NCBI GenBank assembly: GCA_040954595.2
Contig: CM082589.2
Coordinates: 3,100,001 to 3,164,000, forward strand
Direction: 5' to 3'
From: Balanoglossus misakiensis
Lineage: Eukaryota; Hemichordata
Length of the DNA: 64,000 nt
In this document: positions 36,201-48,770 of the stretch, piece after piece
Layout of the letters: each line of letters starts with the position of its first letter
How positions within the stretch are numbered: position 1 is the first letter of the stretch
The notes under the pieces: model-generated
The model's input: only the letters and a program-made list of their open reading frames with translations
Database searches by the model: none
Told to the model about the DNA's origin: nothing
Made by a program: the position numbers and the translations under genes

Positions 36201-36390
36201 CGTGTCTTTCCGTCCGTATGACCAACCAAGGAGCGAAAAAGTCGTTATTTAGGCCGTAATAAAACGTTTTTGTCGCCGAGGAGTGAATAAAGAACGGTCA
36301 GATCGTTGCCGAGCAGAGAACTCTTATTTGCACCGCAGCGGTGCAAATAAGAGTTCATCATTTTCATAAATCCAATTCATTTCAATATCT

Positions 36391-38340
36391 TCAGGCTCAC
36401 ACTGTTACCGAGCAACGTTTTTCGTCACGTCCATCGTCAAGTGCTGTAAACACATAACAGTAAACATATTACAGATAAACAACCTGATATGCGGATTGAT
36501 TTGCTCAGGTAGTTAAGTTTGTGTAAGTTTTATGACCGATCACGCATCTTTACCTAATAACACATCGAGTATATGTTGTTTATATATCAAGTTATATCAT
36601 ACACATTTGTATTTGAAAATACATGTACTCGCACAAATCAGCAAAGTCTATACCGGATACTTACGCTAAAAGCTGATATCAATTCCTCACTACCTTGGAC
36701 GGTCGATCAAGACGCCGAGCTTGCCACAACGCCTCTGACAAAACTTTGATCCAGATAATTACATCAAACTAGATTCTGAAATTTATATGTAAACATCAGC
36801 TCATTGTTAACAAGCTGCGTTGCTATGGTACACAAAGGATGTCACTAAGGAGTGAAATGACAGTGGAGGAATTTTCAATATTTGTCGTTCTTTATGCGGT
36901 AAAACGCTGATAACCTTTGCCTTCCAATCACCGATTTGATGTTGAAAAATTTATCACCATTCGGGAATACAATGAAGATTTGTTTGGTGTTGTATTATTT
37001 GTGTACGCTGGATTTTGCCGTCACACGACCCCTACTTTACGCGTTAATAGTTGTATATCTCTGTGTAGTGGCAAAGGCTTACCCTAGCTATCAGATTTCA
37101 CACCAAGGTCGTATCATTACACTACTGCTAGCATTTTTTTCGGTTTTAGGAAGAACGACTACGCGGCTTATGCATGAGAAGCTTTAGCGCACAGAAGACG
37201 TCATTTAAGAAAGTCAGAAAATGGTACATATATTCATCTAAATCTTTCGATTTGTTACTATATGGAGTCTTCCTTGCATTCGTTATTTTTCTTTCGAGAA
37301 GGGATCGATTTCCAGGATCGCAGAAGGCCACGACCTCTCGTCAGTGTTGTCAAACCAGGTGGCAAACAAATATTATTGGTCAGTATTCAAGTTTCCTTCC
37401 ATAGTGAACACGTTGAACCGTTGAATTGCGCTTGAACGTTTTCCTTCCCTGTGGTAGCTGGCCCAAATTTCCCTCTGATGGATTTAGAAATCACAAGTCG
37501 GACCGAATAGCAAAAATGGTACGATTGCGCTACCTAGATATGATTTTATCGAACGAATTAATGTGGTTGAGCACGTGACCGATCGATGGAAAGCAGTGTG
37601 TCGGGGTCCAGGGGTCATTAGACCCCACGGCGACAAACGCTACTTGATTACTAGTAACCCTAGGCTTAGACAACTATACATATGTGGCTAACCCATTTTG
37701 AGGTGGCTATAGCCCATCAACATTACCTTTACCGCTTCGAAAACCCAACGAACCAAACAACAACTACAACAAACCATTAAAGAAATAACTTATTTTGCGT
37801 ACAATACGTAGCTATTTGAAAGTATAGGTTATTAACACCGTCAAACAAGCAAAACAGGATGAGATTCTTTTAACAACAGGAAATATCATATTAATGTGAT
37901 CATGGCACGCCTGACGCCAACTTACCCATTCAACGAAATCTCAGCTGGAAATATCTCGAGAGTACAAATCGTGGTTCACTGCAAATGGTGAAATCCTGGT
38001 GAATAATGTTTTGACACTTTGACCGGCGTTTAAAACATGTCCGGGAGCTTGGTGAGACGTTGCCGGGGGTAACGGCACGTCGATTGGACTTTGAAGCTAT
38101 CAGCTTACTTCAGCTTCCAGTAGCGTACTGTTATTTCATTTCTTATCTCAGGCACCTTTACGTGGGTTGAATAAATTAAGCGAGATTTATGGGCCAATGC
38201 CTGATAACCCCCGAGGTCCCAGATTGAAAACTTTTGAACACAAGTACTAAGTGGGAGAAAACAATTCACCAATGACCAAGTTCGTTTCTAAATGTGCCTC
38301 CTAAACCAATCAGAATTGCTCTTATATAAAACATGCACGT
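36391..38340. other. Intergenic region, no gene recognised
   Basis: AT-rich single-copy sequence between the satellite and ATPSCKMT. An 83-codon hydrophobic ORF at 36936-37187 and others were examined but lack any supporting feature. Confidence 0.5.
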
Positions 38341-38352
38341 CTGCTGTCCAAA

Positions 38353-38459
38353 ATGGCGTCGTAGCATGCATCACTGTCGTCTGTACTCATGATTTTGACA
38401 AAATACTCGATTTAATGCCCGAACAATGGCGCCGCAAGCTATGTCGTCACACCAGCTGA
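38353..38459 (+). promoter_or_regulatory. Cascade of four upstream ORFs before ATPSCKMT
   Basis: Upstream ATGs at 38353 (3 codons), 38366 (8 codons), 38389 (8 codons, stop overlapping the next ATG as TAATG) and 38415 (14 codons, ending 38459) precede the main ATG at 38426. The last overlaps the main start in another frame. The first sits in a TISU/YY1-like AAAATGGCGTC. Whether they are in the mRNA depends on the transcription start, which is not known. Confidence 0.5.
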
Positions 38460-39669
38460 GTGAAACCTCCCCGGCCAAGAAAAGAGGAAAGGCTGGACTG
38501 GTGTTAGTCGGAGTTTCAGGTGCATTAGTGGCAGGGCTGTACGCCGTTGCCACACCGTTCATTATGCCAGCCCTTCGCAAGGTGTGTTTGCCGTACGTTC
38601 CGGCCACTACGCTGCAGGTTGAGAACGTTTTGAAAGCTCTGAAGGGAAGAAGTGGAAATCTGGTTGATATAGGGAGTGGTGACGGTAGGATTGTAAGTAT
38701 CAGGTTTTTATAAACTGATTTGTGCCATTTCGAGTCCACGTCCATGTTCAGTACAGTAAAACCGATAACCACTTCCGCTTCCGGGTGTTGGTCAAACACG
38801 TGGTGACGAAAGTTGACAGCAGATGTTAGTGTGCTTGTGTCCCTGTTTGTGACCTAAGATTACATTTTGCATCTGGCCAAGTGACCAAGCCTTAGTGTAT
38901 TCAGCTATCTTGTCACCAAACACTGGGAACACATCAAAACACTATCACAGAAGGGCTGGAAACAGACCATGGCCTAAAATTGCCCTGTTTTAATACGACA
39001 CAGGTCCTTGCAGCGGCCAAGCATGGCTTCCACAGCACAGGCGTTGAGTTAAACCCGTGGCTGGTGTGGTATTCCAGGCTGACGGCTAGACTGCGCGGTC
39101 TGAGCCATCTAGCTGTGTTCTGCAGACAGGACTTGTGGAAGATGAAGACAGATTGTTTCAGTAATGTCGTCATCTTCGGAGTTCCACAAATGGTAGGTAC
39201 ATGAAGTGAGTCACTCCTTGGCTACAATGTCATATCAACCATTCTAAGGAAGGCTATCAGTGATCTTGAATGTCATTGAATGCCAGTTTATACACCATGC
39301 TTTTTCCTCGAGGCTTGACAGGGCATAGGCTTAACCTGAGAACACCTGGCTACCTAGATTCCAGCATACAAGGTTTAATAATGCATGTGGTAATACTGAT
39401 ATATTGTATTGCAGTTTGTAACAGTATCGTGTCTCTTCTTTTTCTTCTAATAGATGTCGCCACTCGCAGATAAGTTATTGGCAGAGTTGAACACAAACAG
39501 TAGAATAGTGGCATGCAGATTCCCTTTCCCACACTGGGTACCACAGCAGACCATCGGGGAAGGCGTGGACACAGTCTGGGTGTACGACATGGACAGACTT
39601 GTGATCACGAATGATAGGTTAGACAACGTGTGTGTTGATCAGAATGCAGAAAGCGATGAAGACAGATAG
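38426..39669 (+). CDS. ATPSCKMT: ATP synthase c-subunit lysine N-methyltransferase (FAM173B-like)
   Basis: Three exons, 38426-38692, 39004-39192 and 39454-39669, join at phase 0 to 223 residues. The family trimethylates a lysine of the mitochondrial F1Fo ATP synthase c-subunit using S-adenosylmethionine. Residues about 24-45 are a hydrophobic segment ending [18 protein letters not shown], almost the same as in human FAM173B. The SAM-binding loop DIGSGDGRI is at 81-89, and [13 protein letters not shown] and [10 protein letters not shown] follow. CRFPFPHW and [10 protein letters not shown] close the domain. The shorter paralogue ANTKMT/FAM173A is the alternative, but the N-terminal segment favours ATPSCKMT. 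Four short upstream ORFs precede the start. Confidence 0.93.
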
Positions 39670-39790
39670 TAGAAGTATCATGACCTTGAATTTGTGGTGA
39701 GTGTGGCCTAGTCTGGAAAAATTCTGAACTCCATATCAAAAATCCCCTAAAACTTCAGCATATTGGTACTATTATAATCATGAACACCAC

Positions 39791-39796
39791 CAATAA
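39791..39796 (+). terminator. Polyadenylation signal, ATPSCKMT
   Basis: AATAAA lies about 120 bases after the ATPSCKMT stop codon. No other canonical signal lies closer on this strand. Confidence 0.5.
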
Positions 39797-40432
39797 ACAA
39801 TTTTTATAAAAATGTTTTTATTTAATGACGTCTTCTGTTTCTTTATAAGAACATTCAACAATGCATATATTATAAACCAATTCACTCAAGTGGATACGTT
39901 TTCCCCCTCAATTACATATTTCTGCTCAGTTCAATTTTTTTTTTGACTTGATGAATACTGCATAATACTGCTAGAAATGTTTAATTTATTCCAATGTTTG
40001 TATCCAGTATATTTAATGCTACCCTGTATAACAACAGCATTGCATATTTAGTCTGTTCATACACAATCAATGAATACCCTCCACTAAATATGCAATGGAC
40101 AAAACTTTTGAAGTTTTTACATCTTTTGCATAAGTATACAATTTTAAAAATACAGTAGACTTCTGATATCACTGGATTCCTTTTAAATAAATATTTACAA
40201 CCTAAAGACAAAAGAAGACAAAAAAGCCTCTTGCACAAAGCAAAAATCAAAGAAAAGTGTGACAAGCAAAACAAAACCCTTCACAGAATTGCATTCCCAT
40301 ACTTTGGGGATTTGTTGGTTTCAGCCTTACTGATCGAACAAGAAAACCTTGGTTGAAGGGGGGTGGGGGTAAGGGTTCCCACAATGGCCCTTTTTCAGTA
40401 CGAGATTCTTTAACCAACGTGGATGAGCTCGT

Positions 40433-43400
40433 TCAGGCATTTTCATCTCTGCTGCTGCCTGTAAGCAGTGGTCTCACTTCTGTGCTGACTTCATCATCCT
40501 CATCCTCATCATCATGGTTGATAGATTCTAGAACTGAGACAGAAAATCAAACCATGATTACACCTGCAAGCTGATTTTTTTCCTTGAAGAACTGCAAATC
40601 TAAATCATCAAGAACTTTATATCAACATAGGGCACTGTTATGTCCTTGTAATAATTTCAGTAATTGTAGTAATAATCTTGATTTTTACCACTTACGTTCT
40701 TCAGTAGCACCGACGTTTTTCAGTTCTCTCTCAACCAGAACATTCAGTGGTTTCTGATAGTAATCTTTCGCATACGGCATGTACAGTTTCCGAACAAAGT
40801 ACAAACAGGAGAGAAATCCCAGGGCGCCTAGAAATAATGCAAATGCGTGAATGTTTTATGTTTTCAGTCAGCAATTATGACAAAATCTGCCAAGCAAAAA
40901 CAAAACAACAACAACAACAGACGCTTACCTGTAAACAAAAAGAAAGCCAAGACCATAACAGTGGTCACACCATAGTAAATAGCAGAACTGATTGGATCGT
41001 GGGCAACCACACGAGTGAGGTAATAATAAATATTGTACGCAAACAACAGAACGGAACCCGATCCACTGAAGATGAAACTCTTCCACGCCCATTTGTAGTC
41101 CTGTTGTGAGGAAAAGAGAACGGAAAATATTGAGGCATTGGAATAAGAGAACCTGTAATTGGATTTTTAGCACTTTTCTGACAAGCATCAAATCAAATGA
41201 CTTGTTTGTTCCAAAATTGAGTTGAAATGCCTAGTGTGAACATGGCCAGTATAATAATGTAAGGCCAACTATGTTAGTGTTGATTAAGATACAATCATAA
41301 GGCACCATGCAGGTTTCACTGAGCCAACATGTGCCATTCTACATAGACCAGATTGGCCATGGGGATATGCAAGTCACTTGAGAGTTGAGACGTCCATTGA
41401 ATATTTACCTGGCTGTTGAGTTCCACATAACACAACAGCACAGACACCTCGATGCAGGTTACCATTAGCAACGCAAAAGCAAGCGCTAGGAACCCATAAC
41501 TGTTGAAAATTAAGTTGTTCCTGAAGGGAAAAGAAATAAGGAAAATTAGTGATATGGATCAATTTTTCCCGGGAATTTCTCCAGGACTGCATGGATCCAG
41601 AAATCAGAGTCACTTACCAAAGAGCATTCATTACGCAATAAACCTGAAGGAAGATACAACCAAACGGCAGCACCAGACAGAGGAACTTCATGATCGCACA
41701 GCCGACCTTCTGCCCGCAAGTCTTCTTGGGCACAACCATGCGTATCTCGGTCGGTGGCACGGGGTGCAAAGTCCTCTGCGAAAACAAGATTTTAGATAAA
41801 TACCAACTCAACCCATTTCATGGTAAATGGGTCCATCCCCGTCATTCAAAGCCAAGGGACTGAACCAAAATGCGGATCTTTACAGGGGCAAATCAAACCT
41901 TGCATGCCCAAGCCTAATGGTTTTGCATTTGAAACGTTTTCAAGCACACCCCTACCTTCTGCCTGTGTGCTGCATAGCTGCCCAAGAAGACTACGGGCGT
42001 GTTGATGAACGCCCAGACAGCTAACAGTGCCATCCACGTTGTGACTGGCAGCACAGCCGCACTGTGTTGACTGAGTAAGAACATGTTGGACATGAACAGC
42101 TGGAACAGTACCATGGCGGGCAGACCCACAGCTGTGATGGTGGTTGCAGTTTTCCAGTATTCGCCGCCCCACACTGGAAATTCAAAGAGAGAGAGAAAAT
42201 AGCATCAGGGATACTACACTAAGCTATGCTTTGCGATGTAATACATGCATTCAAAACAAATGGCAGAACTTACTTTTGTACAGCATAATGGTGACGTAAC
42301 CGGCCGGGAAACTGCCAAGAAAGACGTAGCCAATCAGCATGGTCGTTATAATACTGCCAGGGTTGGCTGCTGAGATCGTCCCGAGTGATGCCAGACCTGT
42401 GAACATAAAACGTTATCACCAAGACAATTAGTCCAGACATCAACACATAGATACAAAAGGGTTAAAAATGGCCTCAGTGCTCAGTGGGTGGCTGACTTAC
42501 CTAAGACCACCAAAACAGTGACGATGACCTGGAGACCGGAACCAACCAACACTGCAAGGGGCAGGTGTGCGGTTGGTGTGTAGAACACATCCTCTCGGAT
42601 CGACTGCCAACCCATGCTGTCCTCCTGTTTGTTCTGAAACATATTTCGAGAAATGCCAGAATCAGATTTTTAAATAGAAAGCTGTTTCTGTAATTCAAAC
42701 TACACTTAATTTATTAGAGAACCAGCTTTGTTCTCCTTTTTTAAAGTTTTCATGAAAACAACAGTCTTACCCTTGATGCTTTTATTTTATATGACAGGAT
42801 GGCCAGCCCTCCACTCAGGAATGCTATGACCAGACCAGAATTCATGGTACTGTCGAAGACAAAATGAAGAGGTAAGTTATTCACAATAGTACAAGAAAAT
42901 GTAACTGTCAAGCAATATAATGTCAGTGAAACAAATATTTTTATGTCTGAGCCAAATTAGGGTTGGTCTGAACATGAGAATTTTTTTTTAAAAAGCTCCC
43001 CCCCCCAACTATTTTGATACTTACCTGAGTTGGAAAATTTGACTCAAATGTCCAGAGTTGAGGATAAAGTTCCACCTGTGCAATGCCGACATGTCTTCCT
43101 CGACCTGTAAACAAAATTAAATTCCAAGTATCTTTTGAGGCCACTGTAGCTGTTGCTTGAGAAATGCAGCATCAAGGCAAAACGTGCACAACATTATGAA
43201 GCTGAAATAATTCTCACCTGAAACTTCACAGAATATGTGTAGGTGACGGTGACATCTTCAGTAAAATTGGACGATATTGCCAACGGTATTCTTGGCAGCT
43301 GAGTGTCGGAGTTTATGGTGGCCTTATCTGGGTAACTGATGCTGGTAATAGAAAGTGTTAGATAAACTGTGATACCTCGCCTTATTTCAGTGAGCTGAAC

Positions 43401-45072
43401 AATATAAATAAGCTACCAAAGGTAATTCAAATAACCAAGATTATGTCAAAAGTGAGAGACTTTGCCCCTGATACAATAGACCATACCTGTGAGGTGTCAC
43501 TTTGACTTTGACGATACTTCCACGAAGCTTGTCGCTGGTGCTGTCCGACTTCTTTTCATAGAAAATCTCAAACTCTAAATGGTTGAAGAGATAGTAGGTG
43601 TTGGCTTTGAGGAATTCCGGCTGCAATGTAGAATGGTGAATTACAAAATAATTACATCAACTTCCCATGGTGGAGTCTCCATTCTAAGAGTAAATATGTT
43701 CTCGGGAGTACGGGAATTCCTGGGTTCAGATGGTCAGAATTTAACAGGCCTGGAGGAGAACTCACACTGATAATGCACATATCCATTGGTTTTCCGTCTG
43801 CTGTGATGTGACAGCCAATAGGGAAACCTGGCACGCAATATTCTCCATCATACGGATCGTAGCACCACACGACTGGAAGATCATCAACGAACCTGGGAAA
43901 GAAACAGAAGAAATATTAGAGAACATGGAGAACACCGTAGTCCAATGATGACATGTGAATCCAGAAATCCGTCTACCAGATTCACAATCCATATACAGAC
44001 AGTGTACCCTGTGTTCTAAACAGACATGTTTCTCTGAAGTTTTGGTCAACATTGCAGTGTGTGATCGTGGGCCTAACTGCTTCGTACGAAGTGCACATCA
44101 GGGCAATAGTGCATGTATAGTGACTGTGGTGGATGTCACCTACCAGTAGTGTTTGTAGACCAAGTCAATGGCTTCCTTCAGATACCGCCACTTCAGACTT
44201 TTCGGTTTGATTGTTTTCTGACAAGCAACAGAACAGTGTTCCTCCTTCAGGAAATATATCTGATGGTGATAAAATCAATCATAATGCATATAACAGCTGA
44301 AATGAGCACAGAGAAATAAAATGAAAGACGCAGATCTAAAGGCAGTGGGAACAAAAAGTATCTCACATTTAATGGTGCTTTATGCATTCTGTCTCCTCCG
44401 AGGACTTGTCCAAGATTTTCTTTGACGTACGAGTCAGATGGTAAATTGCAGAAGTCAAACCTATGGAGGTAGAATGAGGTCAAGGGTCAGCTATGTAGTA
44501 CTATAGGGTTACCTAAAGTTGGCTAACTTACTAGCTGTTTTGATTACTGAAACAAGGTTCTCTACTCTTAGTAAATGTTCGGAAAATGATAGGAACACAT
44601 ATACATGAGTGAGATAATTACACATCTCATGAGAGATGATAATAATGCAATTTGAAACATACACTTACCTGGTGTAATCATACGGCACATACTTCATAGT
44701 TGACTCAAGCCTATTCACAGACACTGGTAGTTTGGACTAGAACGAATCAATGAATAAATAAATACACATAGAGTATATTATGTAGGGCTATAAAATGTGG
44801 GTACGTAGTGTGGATTCAAGTTTTTCTGTATGTTGTGAAGTATGGCCCTGGGGTCTGTTTACGTTGCGCATCACATAGTCATATATGCATAGGGGGGGGG
44901 GGGGCAACTCCCAAAGTATTCGTCTTACCTGACAATCGCTATCTTTCTTATCATGCTCCTTTGTCGATGTCCAGTTGCAATATTCCGCAACAGGATTCCC
45001 GGGTACGTACCATGCCTCAGTTGAAATGACGCACATTGCAACAATAGTCAAACATGCAAGTGGTGACGCCAT
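40433..45072 (-). CDS. Divergent TM9 superfamily (nonaspanin) protein
   Basis: Seventeen exons, all in phase: 45072-44929, 44736-44669, 44460-44367, 44259-44144, 43892-43766, 43620-43487, 43341-43218, 43104-43025, 42849-42771, 42633-42501, 42396-42274, 42173-41956, 41775-41618, 41520-41409, 41100-40929, 40827-40696, 40533-40433. They give 704 residues, longer than the usual 590-660. A signal peptide (residues 1-20) is followed by the luminal WYVPG start, an ENLGQVLGGDR motif and an N-terminal domain with many cysteines. About nine membrane segments follow, with TM9 hallmarks such as GWQSIREDVFYTP, LLCYVELNSQDYKWAWKSF and a final FLSCLYFVRKLY. Family members sit in Golgi or endosomes and assist membrane-protein sorting. 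Canonical members end in a KxD/E COPI signal just after the last helix. This one instead has about 60 extra cytosolic residues with an acidic run and EVRPLL. It does not look orthologous to TM9SF1-4. The start overlaps AAAATGGCGTC. Confidence 0.88.
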
Positions 45073-45819
45073 TTTGTTGCGGATCTAACTTTTTTTTCGA
45101 TCTCGCTGCTAGCTGGTACCGTGGGATCCCTAACCAGCGGCGATCGGAAGAAAACAGTGGTTCCCGTGATACTACGGAGACTCAGAATTATTTTGAAGCA
45201 ACACAAGCCATAGATCTATCGTTGTAAGCTGGTCGAGCCACGTTTGTTATTCCTGGTGATCTCACAGTGCAATAATGCGCATACAACTTCCGGGTTAGCG
45301 AAAGTTAAAACGAGGCTAAGGGGTCGTGGATAAAAAACACGCGCATGCAAAACGAAATTTCTTTTTTTTACTCGACCTTCTTCCTCGATTTCTCGAAGCC
45401 GGGTGTAGTGCTTCTAAAATCACGGGCATATATTTTGTGCAAAGTTATTGTAAACTTTGTGTCGTCTATTTGGAAAGTCAGTAAATAAACTTTATTTTAA
45501 AAAAGTAACGAAAAGTACATATCACACTCGAGGATGTTATCATCACATGATAGACGAATAGAACAAATTTTCTTCTATATATTGTTCGACAGTTTCACGT
45601 GGTTTTACTTGAGGTTTCTGATATTGTCAACTTTGTCACTTATTACTGAGCGCAGAACGAATTGAAAATTCGTGCATTCAGGTTGTTTGGAGTGTCCATG
45701 TACATGTACTATCCGTAGTTTGCTGTACGGTGCATTGACAATTATCCCATACTGCATTCGGCAATAATTTGGGAACATTTTCAAGACTGGGGACACGCAT
45801 TCCACCGTAATACTCGTTG

Positions 45820-47976
45820 CTACGTGCTTGGTTCGTTTCCAGCATCACGGCCCGTTTGTGTCCCTGCGTCGGTCAGTTGCAGTATGGTCTGGTTACTGAG
45901 ACCACCATCCACAATTTCTTCCATGGTTCCATCGACAGCCTCTTCACGAGATGCCCTGTTCCTCGAAAACAACGGCTTCTGTACCAGCATTATAAGTCCA
46001 CCGAGACTTATGAATATGCCAAAGAAGTAAAACGAGTTGTCGTAGTCGCCAGTGACGTCACGAATATAACCTTTAAAAAACACAAATGCACGAGTCAGTT
46101 AGAATCGTGATAGAGAGCATCTTTTATACCGGTCATATCCCTGAATATTTCCATGTGGTTACACAATAGTTTTGAAACAATGCACCCGTCTAATTCTCCT
46201 GCAGGACTATTTATTTGATTATCTGCCCTTGGTGTGATGTTTGGGGCTTTTGAGCTTGAAGTTTGATGAGTGAAATACTCGCTCAGTGGTAATTCCAGGC
46301 TATGGTGCGCCACAGTGTCGGGCTTACCTGCAACCGGTGTACCTATTAACCCACCAAACGACATAGACGTCGCGGTAAATCCCACAACGGCAGTGAATTT
46401 CTCAGACTCGACGACATCCATCATCACTGGGACGGCCACCACAAAGAATACGCCGCTCAGGAAGCCGATAGCAGCGGCGTAGGTGGCGTACGTCACGTAG
46501 GATTCGGCCAGGGGGCTGAGCAAGCTGATTATGCCCGTCAGGAGAAGGGCCGAGCTGTACCACTCGGAATTGGTGATGCGATTCTTCGCCAGGTACAGGA
46601 GGATAGGCGGTGATAGCCTTCCAATTAAGCCGCATCCGCCCATAATAGAAACAATCAGGGCGATTTCGCCCGGGGTTCCAAGATTCTTGTCTTTTGCACG
46701 GGCGAGGAGAAACACAGGCAAGCTCTGAAAACCGATGCCCATGGCCAGGAAGCTCGTCACAAAGAATGCAGTGAATCGGGGATATTGGACAAACATCTTG
46801 ATGTCACAAAGTCTGGTTATGTTCTTCCCAATGCTTGCACGATGTCCATCTTCGCTTTTTCTTTCCTCGGCATTGCGCTTCGGGGCGTCAGGCTGCGGAT
46901 TTCGGTACAGAGCCGCGGCTATCCCCATGTTTGCATTGATAGCAGAGAATATCATAACGGTGCCCTTCCAGCCGAAGTTGTCGATCAACTCTTGAAGGAG
47001 GGGCGGTAGTACGAAAATTGCCACTGCCCCTCCAGTCATCATGATGGAAGTTGCCAGTGAGAACCTCTTTTTGATATACAGGGGAACGATTCCCATATGG
47101 ACGGGAATTATTAATCCATGTCCAACTCCTGTTTGGAAAAAGAGGGAAAATGACATAAAAATCAATATAATAATTGATGAAGACGACTATGGGTGTGTGT
47201 TTTTTTTTAATTTCACTTTCGATATTTTTTATGACCACATAAACCAAATGCATGGGGTGTATTTTCAATGGAGACTTCATACAATTAACGTACAATAACA
47301 ACAACAACAATAGTAATAGTTAAATAACTATGACTTGCCTGCAAGTATGCCAATACTGAAATATAAGAATTCAATACGAGTTGTGAATGCACTTAGAAAG
47401 AACCCGGTCGATGACACAATTGTTCCAATCATTGCTGTCATTCGGTATCCTATTTTCTTGATACACACATTGGAACATGGACCTGTCGAAAGTAAACATG
47501 TTACTTATTAAAGCAGTGTACATTCATTCAGTGAAAAAAAATGGTATAACGTGGCAGCACATGTTGACAGCAAAATGTTTGTTTTGAGGTCACATCGGGT
47601 CTATTCTTTGCATGCCTGCGAGATCACATCGCATGGTCGGTCGCAGAGAAAGGGTTGAATAATTGTGCCGAGTACGCTTCTTTGTCTGCATTATAAAAAC
47701 TGACCGGACCTTGCAAAAAAGTTCAAGGTATCGTAATATAATAACTGACGACTCACCGATCCCATATTCTAGAAATACTCCAAAAGCGAGTATCCACGAC
47801 GTGCGGGCTGAACTCTCCTCAAAATGATCCTGGATTGCAACAAACAATGGACCAATACTATTAAACACACCAAAGACGAAGAAATTGTTGATAACCGACC
47901 CACAAAGAACGACCCATCCGTAGAAACCATCGCTGGGGATCTCTCCGTCATGGCGTCTGGCAGCGTCGACGACCAT
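45820..47976 (-). CDS. Monocarboxylate transporter-like protein (SLC16 family), copy A
   Basis: Four exons, 47976-47757, 47482-47339, 47128-46328 and 46070-45820, give 471 residues. The predicted fold is a twelve-helix major facilitator in the plasma membrane; substrate cannot be predicted. The N-terminus carries DGFYGWVV, matching the MCT signature before helix 1, and later YIKKRFSLATSIMMTGGAV, the second family signature. IGRLSPP in the helix 8-9 region keeps the expected arginine. The central cytosolic loop is short and charged. Intron 2 begins GCAAGT, so it is a GC-AG intron; the paralogue has GTAAGT there. The downstream neighbour is the TM9 gene, 750 bp away on the same strand. Confidence 0.9.
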
Positions 47977-48770
47977 TATTGTACTGTGCAGGCTGTCCGC
48001 TCGGTCGTAATGCCTTATAACCCAGAGTTACGACTCCCCGCGGTCGTTGCACCTACTGCCGGTACCTCATTCTGGTGACCAGCTGATTTTTACGAAGCAC
48101 ACCGTCTGAGCGAAGGCTGTGTGATCAGGGCCTGAACATAATTTAACAGGGGCGGGGTTTTTTCCCGTCAAAATTGTGATACATGCATGTAGTTCCCCGC
48201 ACAAGCCCCCCAGCCTTTATGTCTGCCGATGTCCTTGAACTGGCCAGTGACCCAGTAGTTATACTTCAGTGCACTTTCTGTAATGGCTCCGATTCCCTAG
48301 TCAAAGGGCGTGTCAGCTCTGGACCGACATTTACATCAAGATTTCGGAACGTCGAACTTCATACTATTTATGCATAGTTAATAAGGCGCATAGGCCCTAC
48401 AGGCATTTTCATAACTTTAAAGGGGGAAAAGTCGGTTATTCTTGACATTATTTTACTTTCAAGTGATCATAGGACATGTATTGTTTTAGTTGCTGTGAAC
48501 AGAACGTGAATCCAAAAATGCAGAGAATGTATCTGCATATGATCGATTCACCGCCCGAGGGAAAGCGCATACAAGACACGCAGACGAAGAAATTTTGCTT
48601 TTGGAAGAAAAGCTATTTTATTGGTCACATTTCAGCAGGAAAACGCCGTTGTGTCAACTTTAAATGGACGTCACTTATGAACCCCTTTGGTTTTACCTTG
48701 ACGAGCATTACCGTCAGAATTTGATGTGTACGCTCGCTAATAATGGTAAAACGCGGGTTTACAGCCAGTT

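Larger units (their letters stand above)
32507..36390. repeat. Satellite array, seven units of about 549 bp
   Basis: The motif AAGATCATTGTAGTTATGC recurs at 32552, 33101, 33649, 34196, 34746, 35295 and 35845, giving spacings of 547-550 bp. The intervening sequence is nearly identical. The array opens with a partial unit tail at 32507 and closes with a deleted unit ending near 36390. Units 1-3 share GGCTGCAGG and CCGACC, while units 4-7 share GGGTGCAGG. Units 4 and 6 share further private variants, pointing to a two-unit amplification step. Each unit has an 82-113 codon ORF, but the copies are conserved by repeat homogenisation and nothing suggests translation. Confidence 0.95.

Noticed and set aside
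32507-36390. CRISPR-like regular repeat
   Set aside because: The unit is ~549 bp with no unique spacers, and the genome is animal; it is a tandem satellite.
38371-38799. 142-codon minus-strand ORF across ATPSCKMT exon 1
   Set aside because: Antisense shadow of a conserved coding exon with no family features.
44892-44904. Poly-G run as a functional G-quadruplex
   Set aside because: A single homopolymer in a TM9 intron (like the poly-C at 19577-19589) is most simply a slippage tract and is prone to sequencing error.
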